Shown in pieces: positions 1-7,912 of a DNA stretch of 46,188 bases. Where the stretch lies: NCBI GenBank assembly GCA_947491985.1, contig CANLLR010000022.1:1-46188 (forward strand), given 5' to 3'. Position numbers and translations under genes: made by a program. Numbering within the stretch: the stretch's first letter is position 1; the number at the start of each line of letters is the position of its first letter. The notes under the pieces were generated by a model, which saw nothing but the letters and a program-made list of their open reading frames with translations, ran no database searches and had not been told where the DNA came from. This DNA is from Flavobacteriaceae bacterium (GTDB lineage Bacteria; Bacteroidota; Bacteroidia; Flavobacteriales; Flavobacteriaceae).

Positions 1-8
1 TTGTTGTG

Positions 9-1592
9 ATGAATAAGTTTGTTTTTCGCTTCTTGGTTTTCTTGATGAGCTTATCGCTAATCGGAATTATACTAGTACAAGTGTATTGGTTTAATAAATC
101 GCAAGAAAACAGTGAAGAACAGTTCCGTTACAATGTAAAATTGGTTTTGAGTAAAGTCGCACAACAGCTTCAAAAAAATGAAGAATACACGTTTTACAAT
201 AAATACCAAAAAGTAAAAGACAGTATTGGAAAAGATCCTGAAAAAGAGGATTTATTAGAATACCGCTACTATCAGCGTAACGTAAAAACAAATGAAACCA
301 TCATTTATTCGAACAGTATTTTAGCTGAAAATCAGGATATTTTTTCGACGTTCTTTGATAAAAATGCCGATAGTGTGAACGTAAAATCGTTTTCTTCTAA
401 AAGAAGAACCGAAATTTACAATGATAATTCTTTCGATAATCGAGAAATGCAAAACACTATATCGCCCGATGTTGTTTTAGAAAAAGAAGGTAATGTTAAC
501 TTACTTAAAAATGCTCAATTTGAGATTTTTATGAAAGACATAGCTGCTTTGCGACCGATTCAAGACCGTGTTTCTGTGGCGCAATTACAAAAGTTATTAG
601 CTAACGAATTGAAAGCCAACGGAATAAATACACCTTTTGAATTCAATGTGTACAGCAACGGGTTGGCAACAAAAATAAAATCAGAGCATTTCAGATACGA
701 TAAATACGAAACCTATTCGGTTCCCATATTTATTGATAATGAAGGCAATAACCAGTTTCAATTGTTAACTGCTTTTCCGCAAAAAACTAAGTTTTTGTTT
801 AGAGAAATAGTAGGAATTACTTTGTTATCCATCATTTTTACACTGATTATTATAATCGCTTATGCTAATGCGTTGAATCAATTGTTTCGGCAACGTCAGA
901 TTTCGGAAATTAAAACCGATTTCATTAACAACATGACGCACGAATTTAAAACGCCTATTGCTACCATTAATTTGGCTTTAGACGCAATTAAAAATCCGAA
1001 GGTAATTGACGACAAAGAAAAAGTGTACCGCTATTTGCAAATGATACGTGATGAAAATAAACGCATGCATGCGCAAGTTGAAAATGTGTTACGTATTTCA
1101 AAGTTAGAGAAGAAAGAACTTGAAATTAACAAAGAGCCAAACAATATTCACGACATCATTGAAGAGGCAGTTGAGCACGTTGGCTTAATAATCGATGACA
1201 GAGAGGGAACGATTACAACGAATTTTCAAGCCACTAGAAACTCTGTTTTGCTAAACGATGTTCATTTTACTAATGTATTTGTTAATATTTTAGACAATGC
1301 CATAAAATATTCTCCAAATCCGCCCGTTATTGATATACACACCGAGAATATTAATGAATTTATACTCATTAAAATCAAAGATCAAGGTGCCGGAATGAGC
1401 AAAGCGGCTCAAAAACGAATTTTCGAAAAATTCTACCGCGAACACACAGGAGACATACACAACGTTAAAGGACATGGATTAGGTTTGGCCTACGTAAAAA
1501 GAATTATTGAAGACCATAACGGTCAAATTTTCGTTGAAAGCGAAAAAGGTAAAGGAAGTACCTTTACCATTAAAATGCCATTGATAAATTAA
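9..1592 (+). CDS. Membrane sensor histidine kinase
   Basis: Inner-membrane sensor kinase of a two-component system; the signal is unknown. A membrane segment at about residues 5-27 and a second at about 266-288 flank a periplasmic sensor region of about 230 residues. The H-box is NNMTHEFKTP, with the phosphorylated histidine near residue 311. The ATPase domain follows, with an N-box (NILDNAIKYS) and G-boxes (DQGAGMS, GHGLGLAYVK). The response regulator starts 7 bases downstream, so the two form an operon. The layout resembles RprX-type kinases of Bacteroidota. I chose the ATG at 9 because a hydrophobic segment follows at once. A GTG sits directly before it and the frame stays open to the window edge, so a slightly earlier start cannot be excluded. 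Confidence 0.92.
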   Translation: MNKFVFRFLVFLMSLSLIGIILVQVYWFNKSQENSEEQFRYNVKLVLSKVAQQLQKNEEYTFYNKYQKVKDSIGKDPEKEDLLEYRYYQRNVKTNETIIYSNSILAENQDIFSTFFDKNADSVNVKSFSSKRRTEIYNDNSFDNREMQNTISPDVVLEKEGNVNLLKNAQFEIFMKDIAALRPIQDRVSVAQLQKLLANELKANGINTPFEFNVYSNGLATKIKSEHFRYDKYETYSVPIFIDNEGNNQFQLLTAFPQKTKFLFREIVGITLLSIIFTLIIIIAYANALNQLFRQRQISEIKTDFINNMTHEFKTPIATINLALDAIKNPKVIDDKEKVYRYLQMIRDENKRMHAQVENVLRISKLEKKELEINKEPNNIHDIIEEAVEHVGLIIDDREGTITTNFQATRNSVLLNDVHFTNVFVNILDNAIKYSPNPPVIDIHTENINEFILIKIKDQGAGMSKAAQKRIFEKFYREHTGDIHNVKGHGLGLAYVKRIIEDHNGQIFVESEKGKGSTFTIKMPLIN

Positions 1593-1599
1593 AAATAAT

Positions 1600-2304
1600 A
1601 TGGAAAAGGAAAACAAAAAAATACTGTTAGTAGAAGACGATCAAAACTTTGGAGCGATTCTTAAAGACTATTTGATGCTGAATGACTTTGAGGTTGTATT
1701 GGCAAAAAATGGCATGGAAGGTTTTGAAAAATTTAAGAAGGAAACCTACGACATGTGTATCCTTGATGTCATGATGCCCTACAAGGATGGCTATACATTA
1801 GCTAAAGAAATTAGAGAAAAAAACAAGGATGTGCCTATCATTTTTTTAACGGCGAAAACCATGAAAGAAGATGTTTTAAAAGGGTATAAAGTAGGTGCAG
1901 ATGATTATTTAAACAAACCTTTCGATTCGGATGTTTTGTTAGCTAAAATCAGAAGCATTATTCAAAGAAAAGCTATCGAAACTAAACCTGAGAATTTAAA
2001 ATTTGAATTCCAAATTGGTAAGTTTCACCTGAATTCTAAATTGCGTTTCTTGAATTTCCCAGGCAACGAGCCGATAAAATTATCGCCTAAAGAAAACGAA
2101 TTGCTTAAAATGCTAGCGTTATACGAAGACGATTTGATGCCAAGAGAATTGGCGTTAACCAAAATTTGGAGAGACGATAACTATTTTACGTCAAGAAGTA
2201 TGGACGTGTACATCGCCAAAATCAGAAAGTATCTAAAACTGGATGAAAAGGTGGAAGTACTCAACATACACGGCGAAGGATTCCGATTGGTAGTTCACAA
2301 ATAA
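1600..2304 (+). CDS. OmpR/PhoB-family response regulator
   Basis: DNA-binding response regulator of 234 residues, the partner of the kinase just upstream. The receiver domain (about 1-120) has the acidic pair EDD at 12-14, the phosphoacceptor D56 in ILDVMMP, the switch threonine in FLTAK and the conserved K106 in NKPF. The C-terminal part (about 135-232) is a winged helix with the typical LSPKENELL and SRSMDVYIAKIRKYL segments. It resembles RprY of Bacteroides; the target genes cannot be read from the sequence. A hairpin terminator follows the stop codon directly. Confidence 0.94.
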   Translation: MEKENKKILLVEDDQNFGAILKDYLMLNDFEVVLAKNGMEGFEKFKKETYDMCILDVMMPYKDGYTLAKEIREKNKDVPIIFLTAKTMKEDVLKGYKVGADDYLNKPFDSDVLLAKIRSIIQRKAIETKPENLKFEFQIGKFHLNSKLRFLNFPGNEPIKLSPKENELLKMLALYEDDLMPRELALTKIWRDDNYFTSRSMDVYIAKIRKYLKLDEKVEVLNIHGEGFRLVVHK

Positions 2305-2308
2305 TAGC

Positions 2309-2340
2309 AAAAGCACTGAGAAATCGGTGCTTTTTTTTTA
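2309..2340 (+). terminator. Rho-independent terminator of the two-component operon
   Basis: AAAGCAC (2310-2316) pairs with GTGCTTT (2327-2333) across a 10-base loop, followed by a run of T on the plus strand. It starts a few bases after the response-regulator stop codon. Confidence 0.8.
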
Positions 2341-2366
2341 CTTCGCCAGTTCGCTTTGTTCGTGTG

Positions 2367-2473
2367 AAGCTGATCCAGCTTTCGCCTCTATCTTTTGTTT
2401 GCTTACGCCTTTTCGCTATCGCTCTAGTCGTTGCGCTGCACAAAAGGATGCTGTCTCAATCTGGGCTAGGGGC
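2367..2473 (-). repeat. Structured intergenic element, copy A
   Basis: On the minus strand it reads CCCTAGCCC, then a stem arm ATCCTTTTGT, a 41-base loop, a second arm ACAAAAGAT, then AGGCGAAAGC and an AGCTTC end. Copy B at 4328-4403 has the same order of blocks, but the inner stem bases differ and still pair. It fills the space between two convergent genes. The rest of this 186-base spacer holds the terminator and no gene. Confidence 0.6.
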
Positions 2474-2490
2474 CTTGTAGTAAAAAGATA

Positions 2491-3222
2491 TTACTTTTTA
2501 AAATCAAATTCCAAGGCAAAACATGTTTTTCCATTAGTGTCAATAGTATAAATGCTATCCTTTTTTGCTATAGTTATAGCGTCATCAAGCGAAACTTCTT
2601 TCAAATAATTCATCTCAAAACTGTGAATTTTTTGTTGCAAAACAATCTCCGAGTCCAAGCAATCCAAACACCATTCCAAATACTTCACACTGTTAGCGTG
2701 GTTTACGATATCCAAATCCGAAAGCAACACACGTCGTGTTGCAATTATTTCCTTTTCTAACGGAATAGCAATCTTCGAAAAAGGTTTTTCAATCGCTTGA
2801 TGATTAGGATATTTTTCAAAATGCTCATGAGGCAAGGCCAACGCTTCTGGTCGACGCGTTTGGGTATTAAAAACCGCCCAAAAGGTTTCGCAACCTACCA
2901 GTTTTTCATCGCCAACAAACAACTCCAAACAACGCGTTGAACGCGAATTTTCAAGCGATTGTATCCACGTTTTTACAGTTACAACTTCTTTCCATTTGGG
3001 TAAACACGCAATTTCGACACGCATTTTGCTCAATACCCACGCTTGTTGGTACACTTGCATGTCGCTAAAACTGATGCCACCCAATTCGGAATGTGTTGCC
3101 GCAGTTAACTGAAATAAATTGCACAAATCAGTGTATTTCAACACGCCATTGGGATAACATTGTAAAAAGTTTATTTCCCAATTACGGGATAAAACAGATG
3201 TAAAGTCTTTTAATATTGGCAT
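2491..3222 (-). CDS. Acyl-ACP thioesterase (FatA/FatB-like)
   Basis: A 243-residue protein of the acyl-ACP thioesterase family. It would hydrolyse fatty acyl-ACP in the cytoplasm to release free fatty acids. The double hot-dog layout is visible: a first half with HSELGGIS near 44-51 and AWVLSKMRVEI near 61-71, and a second half with the family signature NHANSVKYLEW at 174-184, where plant enzymes have N-x-H active-site residues. Length is close to bacterial members. It lies downstream of miaA on the same strand with a 63-base gap. The native chain-length preference cannot be inferred. Confidence 0.88.
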   Translation of the reverse strand: MPILKDFTSVLSRNWEINFLQCYPNGVLKYTDLCNLFQLTAATHSELGGISFSDMQVYQQAWVLSKMRVEIACLPKWKEVVTVKTWIQSLENSRSTRCLELFVGDEKLVGCETFWAVFNTQTRRPEALALPHEHFEKYPNHQAIEKPFSKIAIPLEKEIIATRRVLLSDLDIVNHANSVKYLEWCLDCLDSEIVLQQKIHSFEMNYLKEVSLDDAITIAKKDSIYTIDTNGKTCFALEFDFKK

Positions 3223-3285
3223 ATTCTATTTTTTCACAGATTAAAGAAATCATAGCAATTTCTACAATTTCGTCCATTTCTTCGA

Positions 3286-4212
3286 TCAGTGTTGTTTTAT
3301 TTTAGAATTTATAACTTCAATAATATTTTGCCTATCCGCTAAATAATCAAACCAAATCACATTATCAACGCGTTTAAACCAAGTGAGTTGTCGTTTTGAA
3401 AAACGTCGGGTGTTTTTTTTGATTTCTTCCATCGCAAATTCTAAAGTAGTTTTTCCATCCAAATAAGCAAATAATTCACTATAGCCAACAGTTTGTAAGG
3501 CATTCAAATTTTTGTTTGGATGTAATTTTTCCACTTCTTCTAACAAACCTTCGTTCATCATGATGTCGACACGTTGGTTGATGCGTTGGTAAATAATTTC
3601 TCTATCTGCCTCTAAACCAATAAGAATAGGAGTGAAATTGCGATGGTTTTTCTTTTGGTTTAAAAACGACGAATAGGGTTTTTCGGTACCAAGACATACT
3701 TCTACAAAACGCATCATGCGCTGAGGGTTTTGTAGGGTTTGCGGATTGGTTTCTGACAAGGTTCGATGGTAATTGTTATCCAATTTTTCTAAGGTTTGTT
3801 GCAAATAAATAATTCCTTTTTCGTCATAGTTTTTGCTAACTTCTTCGCGAACGGTAACGTCAATTTCCGGAAAATCATCAAATCCTTTCAACACGGCATC
3901 GACATACAAACCCGAGCCTCCGACTATAATTTGAATGTTGTTTTTTAAAAACAGTTCGTCGAGTTTATTGATGGCTTCTTTTTCAAAATCGCCCACCGAA
4001 TAACTATCAAAAATCGATTTGTTTTGGATAAAATGATGCGGAGCTGCCGCCAATTCTTCTGCTGAAGGAACAGCAGTTCCAATTCGCATTTCTTTGTAAA
4101 ACTGCCGACTGTCGCACGAAATAATTTCGCAACCAAAATGCTGTGCCAAGGCAATACTCAAAGACGTTTTTCCTATGGCAGTTGGACCGACTATGGTGAT
4201 GAGATAGTTCAA
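3286..4212 (-). CDS. miaA: tRNA dimethylallyltransferase
   Basis: Transfers a dimethylallyl group to the N6 of A37 in tRNAs that read codons beginning with U. The 308-residue length is normal. The P-loop GPTAIGKT is at residues 9-16, followed by the substrate-binding DSRQFY and GTAVPS segments and by IIVGGSGLYVDAVLKG. The C-terminal region with KKNTRRFSKRQLTWFK is also typical. The thioesterase gene lies downstream. The 211-base spacer before its start holds short word repeats and element copy B. Confidence 0.96.
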   Translation of the reverse strand: MNYLITIVGPTAIGKTSLSIALAQHFGCEIISCDSRQFYKEMRIGTAVPSAEELAAAPHHFIQNKSIFDSYSVGDFEKEAINKLDELFLKNNIQIIVGGSGLYVDAVLKGFDDFPEIDVTVREEVSKNYDEKGIIYLQQTLEKLDNNYHRTLSETNPQTLQNPQRMMRFVEVCLGTEKPYSSFLNQKKNHRNFTPILIGLEADREIIYQRINQRVDIMMNEGLLEEVEKLHPNKNLNALQTVGYSELFAYLDGKTTLEFAMEEIKKNTRRFSKRQLTWFKRVDNVIWFDYLADRQNIIEVINSKIKQH

Positions 4213-4239
4213 TTGTTACTAATTATTGTGTGCTTCATG

Positions 4240-4326
4240 GTTCAAAATTTCTTGTTCGTTGTTCAATATTAAATTTAGTTTCTAATTTTGAATAACGAAT
4301 GTTCAATGTTCGATGTTGAAGTTGTA
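4240..4326. repeat. Word-repeat spacer (ATGTTC type)
   Basis: Variants of GTTCAAT recur, with GTT at 4301, 4308 and 4315, a 7-base step, followed by a degenerate copy. The array sits between the miaA start and structured element B. The word is the same type as in the 5811-5870 array. Confidence 0.5.
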
Positions 4327-4327
4327 A

Positions 4328-4403
4328 CCCTAGCCCCGATAGCCCCGATATCCTTGCGTAGTTTACGGAGCAAGATAAAGGCGAAAGCGGGAAATAGCTC
4401 CTG
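4328..4403 (+). repeat. Structured intergenic element, copy B
   Basis: Plus strand: CCCTAGCCCC, ATCCTTGC (4350-4357), a 12-base loop, GCAAGAT (4370-4376), AAGGCGAAAGCGGGAAATAG, CTCC. The core stem is CTTGC/GCAAG, whereas copy A has TTTTGT/ACAAAA. Both copies share the ATCC versus GAT asymmetry at the stem base. A TCCTGAA/TTCAGGA hairpin (4399-4417) overlaps the right end. Confidence 0.6.
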
Positions 4404-4423
4404 AAATTAATTCAGGATAAATC

Positions 4424-5785
4424 CTAAAATTTGATCACTTTCATGACTCTGTTTTTTCGTAGATACATCTGAATTATTGTGCGAGTATCTCGGTTGTTTT
4501 GCATCGGAATTAAGATGTTTTTCAACACTTCGACATTGTTTATTTGATAATTCAAATCGTAAAAACAATAGCCTTTGTATATGCCGTTTTCAATTAAAAT
4601 TGCAGTTCGCTCATCAACTCTTCGACCGCGATCAATGATAATCATATTGTTGCTTTCAAACGACATGTCGTTCATAAAATCTTCTACACGTTGGTTGTAT
4701 TCAGCCGGATTTTCGAGTTTCAAACACGCGCCATTACACTCTTTAATTTTATGTTGAAAACAACCATTTTGTGTTTCGTACAATCCGTTCAATTTTTGGC
4801 ACAAATGGTACTTATCGGTAATTCGGAACAATGCATTTTTGCCTTCTTGGATGGACGTAAACGATGTGATTTCTTTTTTTCGTCCGTCAGCTTTTAGCAA
4901 TTTAAGATTCAAATAACCGTTGGCATCGAGTTCGTCGTATAGCGCCCATTGAAAAATACTTTTGCGTTGCGCGCGATTATATAGGGGTTTGTTGATTTTG
5001 ATTTCTTCACTTTCTTTCAACAATGCAATCAATTCGCTACCCGTTTCTTCATACGTTACTGCGAAAACTTCGACTTGTATTTTTTTGCATTTGGTTGTTT
5101 TGCCTGTAAAATGCTGATTTACTCGTTTTTTTATATTTTTACTTTTGCCAATATACACCAAATCGCCTTTTTCGTTATGGATGTAATAGATGCCGGTTTT
5201 ATTGGGTAAACTTTCGACTATATCGAGTAATTTAGGAGTCAAACCGCTTTTAATTTCGACTTTAATTTGACTGATAATGATTTCTTTTTCGATATCTTTT
5301 GCCAGAAGCATTTTGAATAATTTCACTGTGGCAAGAGCGTCGCCACTGGCTCGGTGTCGGTCTGTTACCGGAATTCCGAGTGCTCGAACAAGTTTGCCTA
5401 AGCTGTAGGAAACTTGATCCGGAATCAATTTTTTCGACAATTCGACGGTGCAAAGTGTAGGTTTGATAAAATCGTAGCCCAAACGGTTGAATTCGGTGCG
5501 TAAAATGCGGTAATCAAATGAGGTATTGTGAGCAACTAAAATGCAGCCATCGGTAATTTCGAGAATGCGTTTGGCGATTTCATAAAATTTGGGAGCCGAA
5601 CGCAACATCGCATTGTTGATTCCGGTTAATTTCACTACGAAAGGCTGAATTGGTTTCTCAGGATTCACCAAACTGATGAATTGATCCACGATTTCGTGAC
5701 CATCAAATTTATAGATGGCGATTTCGGTAATTCCTTCTTCGTTAAATTGACCTCCGGTGGTTTCTATGTCGAGTATGGCGTAAAT
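4424..5785 (-). CDS. DEDDh exonuclease with GIY-YIG nuclease domain, probable ATT start
   Basis: Two-domain nuclease. The N-terminal part is a DnaQ/epsilon-like 3'-5' exonuclease: D6 and E8 in LDIETTGG, AHNTSFDYRIL near 86-96, and HRASGDA with H144 and D149. The second part is a UvrC/Cho-like GIY-YIG domain (GIYYI near 198-202, then VYIGKSKNIKKR). The first usual start codon in frame is a GTG at 5689, which would delete LDIETTGG and thus two metal ligands. Upstream of it the frame is open to a TAA at 5798-5800 and contains no ATG, GTG or TTG. I therefore place the start at ATT 5785, giving 453 residues; ATA at 5797 is the alternative. The precise role, repair or proofreading, is not established by the sequence. 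Confidence 0.8.
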   Translation of the reverse strand: MYAILDIETTGGQFNEEGITEIAIYKFDGHEIVDQFISLVNPEKPIQPFVVKLTGINNAMLRSAPKFYEIAKRILEITDGCILVAHNTSFDYRILRTEFNRLGYDFIKPTLCTVELSKKLIPDQVSYSLGKLVRALGIPVTDRHRASGDALATVKLFKMLLAKDIEKEIIISQIKVEIKSGLTPKLLDIVESLPNKTGIYYIHNEKGDLVYIGKSKNIKKRVNQHFTGKTTKCKKIQVEVFAVTYEETGSELIALLKESEEIKINKPLYNRAQRKSIFQWALYDELDANGYLNLKLLKADGRKKEITSFTSIQEGKNALFRITDKYHLCQKLNGLYETQNGCFQHKIKECNGACLKLENPAEYNQRVEDFMNDMSFESNNMIIIDRGRRVDERTAILIENGIYKGYCFYDLNYQINNVEVLKNILIPMQNNRDTRTIIQMYLRKNRVMKVIKF

Positions 5786-5810
5786 AGGTTGTGCTATTTA
5801 AGATTTATAA

Positions 5811-5870
5811 ATGTTCGAGATTCAAAATTCAATGTTGAATATTCAATGTTCAATTTTGAATGTTCAACTT
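5811..5870. repeat. Heptanucleotide repeat array, 8 units
   Basis: Eight consecutive 7-base units in one register from 5811 to 5866: atgttcg, agattca, aaattca, atgttga, atattca, atgttca, attttga, atgttca. The last units overlap the stop codon of the upstream YggS-type gene (TGA at 5864-5866, minus strand). Confidence 0.75.
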
Positions 5871-6562
5871 CGCCCTCCAAAGATACTACTTCCAATCCGA
5901 ACCATCGTGCTTCCGCAGTCGATGGCGAGTTGATAATCGCCTGACATCCCCATTGAAATCGTTTCAAGTTTCAAGTTGAAAGTTTCAAGTTGTTTGAAAG
6001 TGTCAAAAATGGTTTTCAAATTTTGAAATTCTTTTTTGATTTGGTTTTGATTTTCGGTAAACGTTGCCATTCCCATAAGTCCAACAATTTTAATGTTTTT
6101 CATTTCGTTTTTGTAATTAGCGTTGCTCTGTTCGGCTTCGCCTTGGCTCTGAACATAATGAAAAATCTCAATTAATTCTTCTTCATTCAAACCAAACTTA
6201 GATTCTTCTTCAGCAATATAAACTTGCAACAAACAATCAATAATTCGGTTGTGTTTTTGTGCTTGTTTATTGATTTCTTCGAGTAGTTTCAGACTATCTA
6301 CACCATGTATCAAACTAACGTATTCTGCCATAAATTTAACTTTATTGGTTTGTACGTGTCCAATCATGTGCCATTCGATGTCTTTTGGCATTTGCTGCCA
6401 TTTATCTGTCATTTCCTGAATTTTATTTTCACCAAAAATGCGTTGACCAGCATCATAGGCTTGCAACAAATCGGCTACCGGCTTGGTTTTGGAAACAGCA
6501 ACCAAGGATACATTTGCAGGCAATGCTGCTTTTATGCTTAGAAGGTTCTTTTGTATTGACAT
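5864..6562 (-). CDS. YggS-family PLP homeostasis protein
   Basis: Pyridoxal-phosphate-binding protein of the YggS/PROSC family, 232 residues. It has the alanine-racemase-like barrel fold but no racemase role; the family buffers intracellular PLP. The PLP lysine lies in VAVSKTKPV, followed by FGENKIQE, EWHMIGHVQTNK, GLMGMATFT, SMGMSGDYQLAI and IRIGSSIFG-type motifs. I start at MSIQKNL (6562); an upstream ATG at 6592 would add residues encoded by the AT-rich repeat spacer. Two stretches look added compared with relatives: about 16 residues after HYVQ, and a LETFNLK segment encoded by a heptanucleotide repeat at 5961-5995. Confidence 0.9.
   Translation of the reverse strand: MSIQKNLLSIKAALPANVSLVAVSKTKPVADLLQAYDAGQRIFGENKIQEMTDKWQQMPKDIEWHMIGHVQTNKVKFMAEYVSLIHGVDSLKLLEEINKQAQKHNRIIDCLLQVYIAEEESKFGLNEEELIEIFHYVQSQGEAEQSNANYKNEMKNIKIVGLMGMATFTENQNQIKKEFQNLKTIFDTFKQLETFNLKLETISMGMSGDYQLAIDCGSTMVRIGSSIFGGRS
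5961..5995. repeat. Heptanucleotide repeat inside the yggS-type gene
   Basis: Five 7-base units in register: gtttcaa, gtttcaa, gttgaaa, gtttcaa, gttgttt. It is read in frame on the minus strand as LETFNLKLET just before SMGMSGDY. Confidence 0.7.
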
Positions 6563-6624
6563 TGTATTTTTTTTATTAGCAAATGATTTCATTAGTGAAT
6601 TAGCTAATTCTCACATTTGCTAAT

Positions 6625-7842
6625 TTATAACTCGTATACCATCAATCCACTTCTGAATTTCGGTTCGATATACGTACTTTTTGGAGGCATAATTAATTGG
6701 TTGTCTGCTAAAGCTTTAATTTCGGAAATATCAGACGGGTAGAGCATGAATCCCACTTCAAATTCACCTTCATCGACCAATTCTTTTATAGTTAAAATGG
6801 ATTGCTTTCCGGGAATGTATTCGATGCGTTCGTCGTTGCGCAAGTCTTCAATTCCGAGTAAAGGCAACAAAACCGTATCGTATAAAATTTGCGCATCCAA
6901 ATTGGCTAATATCGATGGGTTTTTTGTTTCTCTTTTGTAAAAAAGGGCATAAAAATTTCCGTCCAAATACATTCCAAATTCAAATTTGCTTTGGGGTTTC
7001 CATAATTCTTGCTCTTTCGATTTGATGATAAAATGTTCTGACAGTTTGAGTATAAAATCGTCTTTTGTACATCCGTTTAAATCACGAATGATGCGGTTGT
7101 ATTCGTATATTTTGACATTGCTTTCGGCAATTAAAAAACTCATAAAATAGTTGAGATTTTCGTTGCCAAGGTTTTTATCTTGTTCGTACAATAATTCAGC
7201 CGAAGCCGAACGATGATGACCGTCAGCGATGTACAATTCTGGAATTTCAGTAAATTTATTTTGCAACCAATTGATTTCGGTGTCGGTATCAACTTTCCAC
7301 AACGTGTGTTTTTCTTTGTTGGTGGTCGAAAAATTATAAATCGGTTGTTCTTTTTTCTTTTCCATAATCCACGAATCGACAGCGGCATTATCGGGATACG
7401 TAATTAATACGGGTTCGGTGTTAAATGCCGTTTGGTGCAGATAATCTTTAAATAATTCCACTCGATATTGGAGCGTGTCTTCGTGTTTTTTAATAACGTT
7501 ATTTTTATAATCTTCGATGGATGTTCCGGCTACGATTCCCGTAAACGACTGTGTCTTCGTCTGAATTTCATACAAAAAAAACGATGCTTTTTCGTCTTGT
7601 ACAAAAATACCGTCGTTTTTAAAATCTTGGTATTTGTGCGCAACCCCTTTAAAACGCTTGTCTAAGGTGATTTTTTGGGCGTGAACATAGGCTGGATTAA
7701 TTACGTGCAAAAACGAATACGGATTAAAATCCAACCAAGAAGCGAGTTCTGTTGGGGAATAATCATCGTAATTTCGACAAGTAACTAATGCTACTTTATC
7801 AGATGTTGGACGAACTGCTTTGAAAGGGATTATTTTACTCAT
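6625..7842 (-). CDS. DUF1015 family protein
   Basis: Cytoplasmic protein of 405 residues with the features of the DUF1015 family: the N-terminal IIPFKAVRPT, then LYIADGHHRSASAELLYEQ near the middle and YIPGK near the C-terminus. The HHRSA stretch is the most conserved part of the family. No biochemical function is known to me. In other bacteria family members often lie near serine or amino-acid metabolism genes; here the neighbours are a YggS-type gene and an hbd-type gene. The stop codon lies at the edge of an AT-rich repeat spacer. Confidence 0.88.
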   Translation of the reverse strand: MSKIIPFKAVRPTSDKVALVTCRNYDDYSPTELASWLDFNPYSFLHVINPAYVHAQKITLDKRFKGVAHKYQDFKNDGIFVQDEKASFFLYEIQTKTQSFTGIVAGTSIEDYKNNVIKKHEDTLQYRVELFKDYLHQTAFNTEPVLITYPDNAAVDSWIMEKKKEQPIYNFSTTNKEKHTLWKVDTDTEINWLQNKFTEIPELYIADGHHRSASAELLYEQDKNLGNENLNYFMSFLIAESNVKIYEYNRIIRDLNGCTKDDFILKLSEHFIIKSKEQELWKPQSKFEFGMYLDGNFYALFYKRETKNPSILANLDAQILYDTVLLPLLGIEDLRNDERIEYIPGKQSILTIKELVDEGEFEVGFMLYPSDISEIKALADNQLIMPPKSTYIEPKFRSGLMVYEL

Positions 7843-7848
7843 GTTTTA

Positions 7849-7912
7849 GTATTCAGTCTCAGTCTCAGTCTCAGTTTGCAGTCTGCTATGACTGTGACTG
7901 AAAACTGTGACT
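7849..7912. repeat. Mixed 6/7-bp word array overlapping a gene end
   Basis: Plus strand: four units of cagtct/cagttt at a 6-base step (7854-7877), then 7-base units such as tgtgact and gaaaact to about 7912. The array contains the TAG stop of the upstream dehydrogenase gene and encodes its last residues, SHSFQSQS. Confidence 0.65.

Noticed and set aside
3182..3277. A 31-codon minus-strand frame (MDEIVEIAMIS...) in the miaA-thioesterase spacer
   Set aside because: It overlaps the thioesterase start in another frame, resembles no family I know, and has no clear promoter. Conservation in relatives would be needed.
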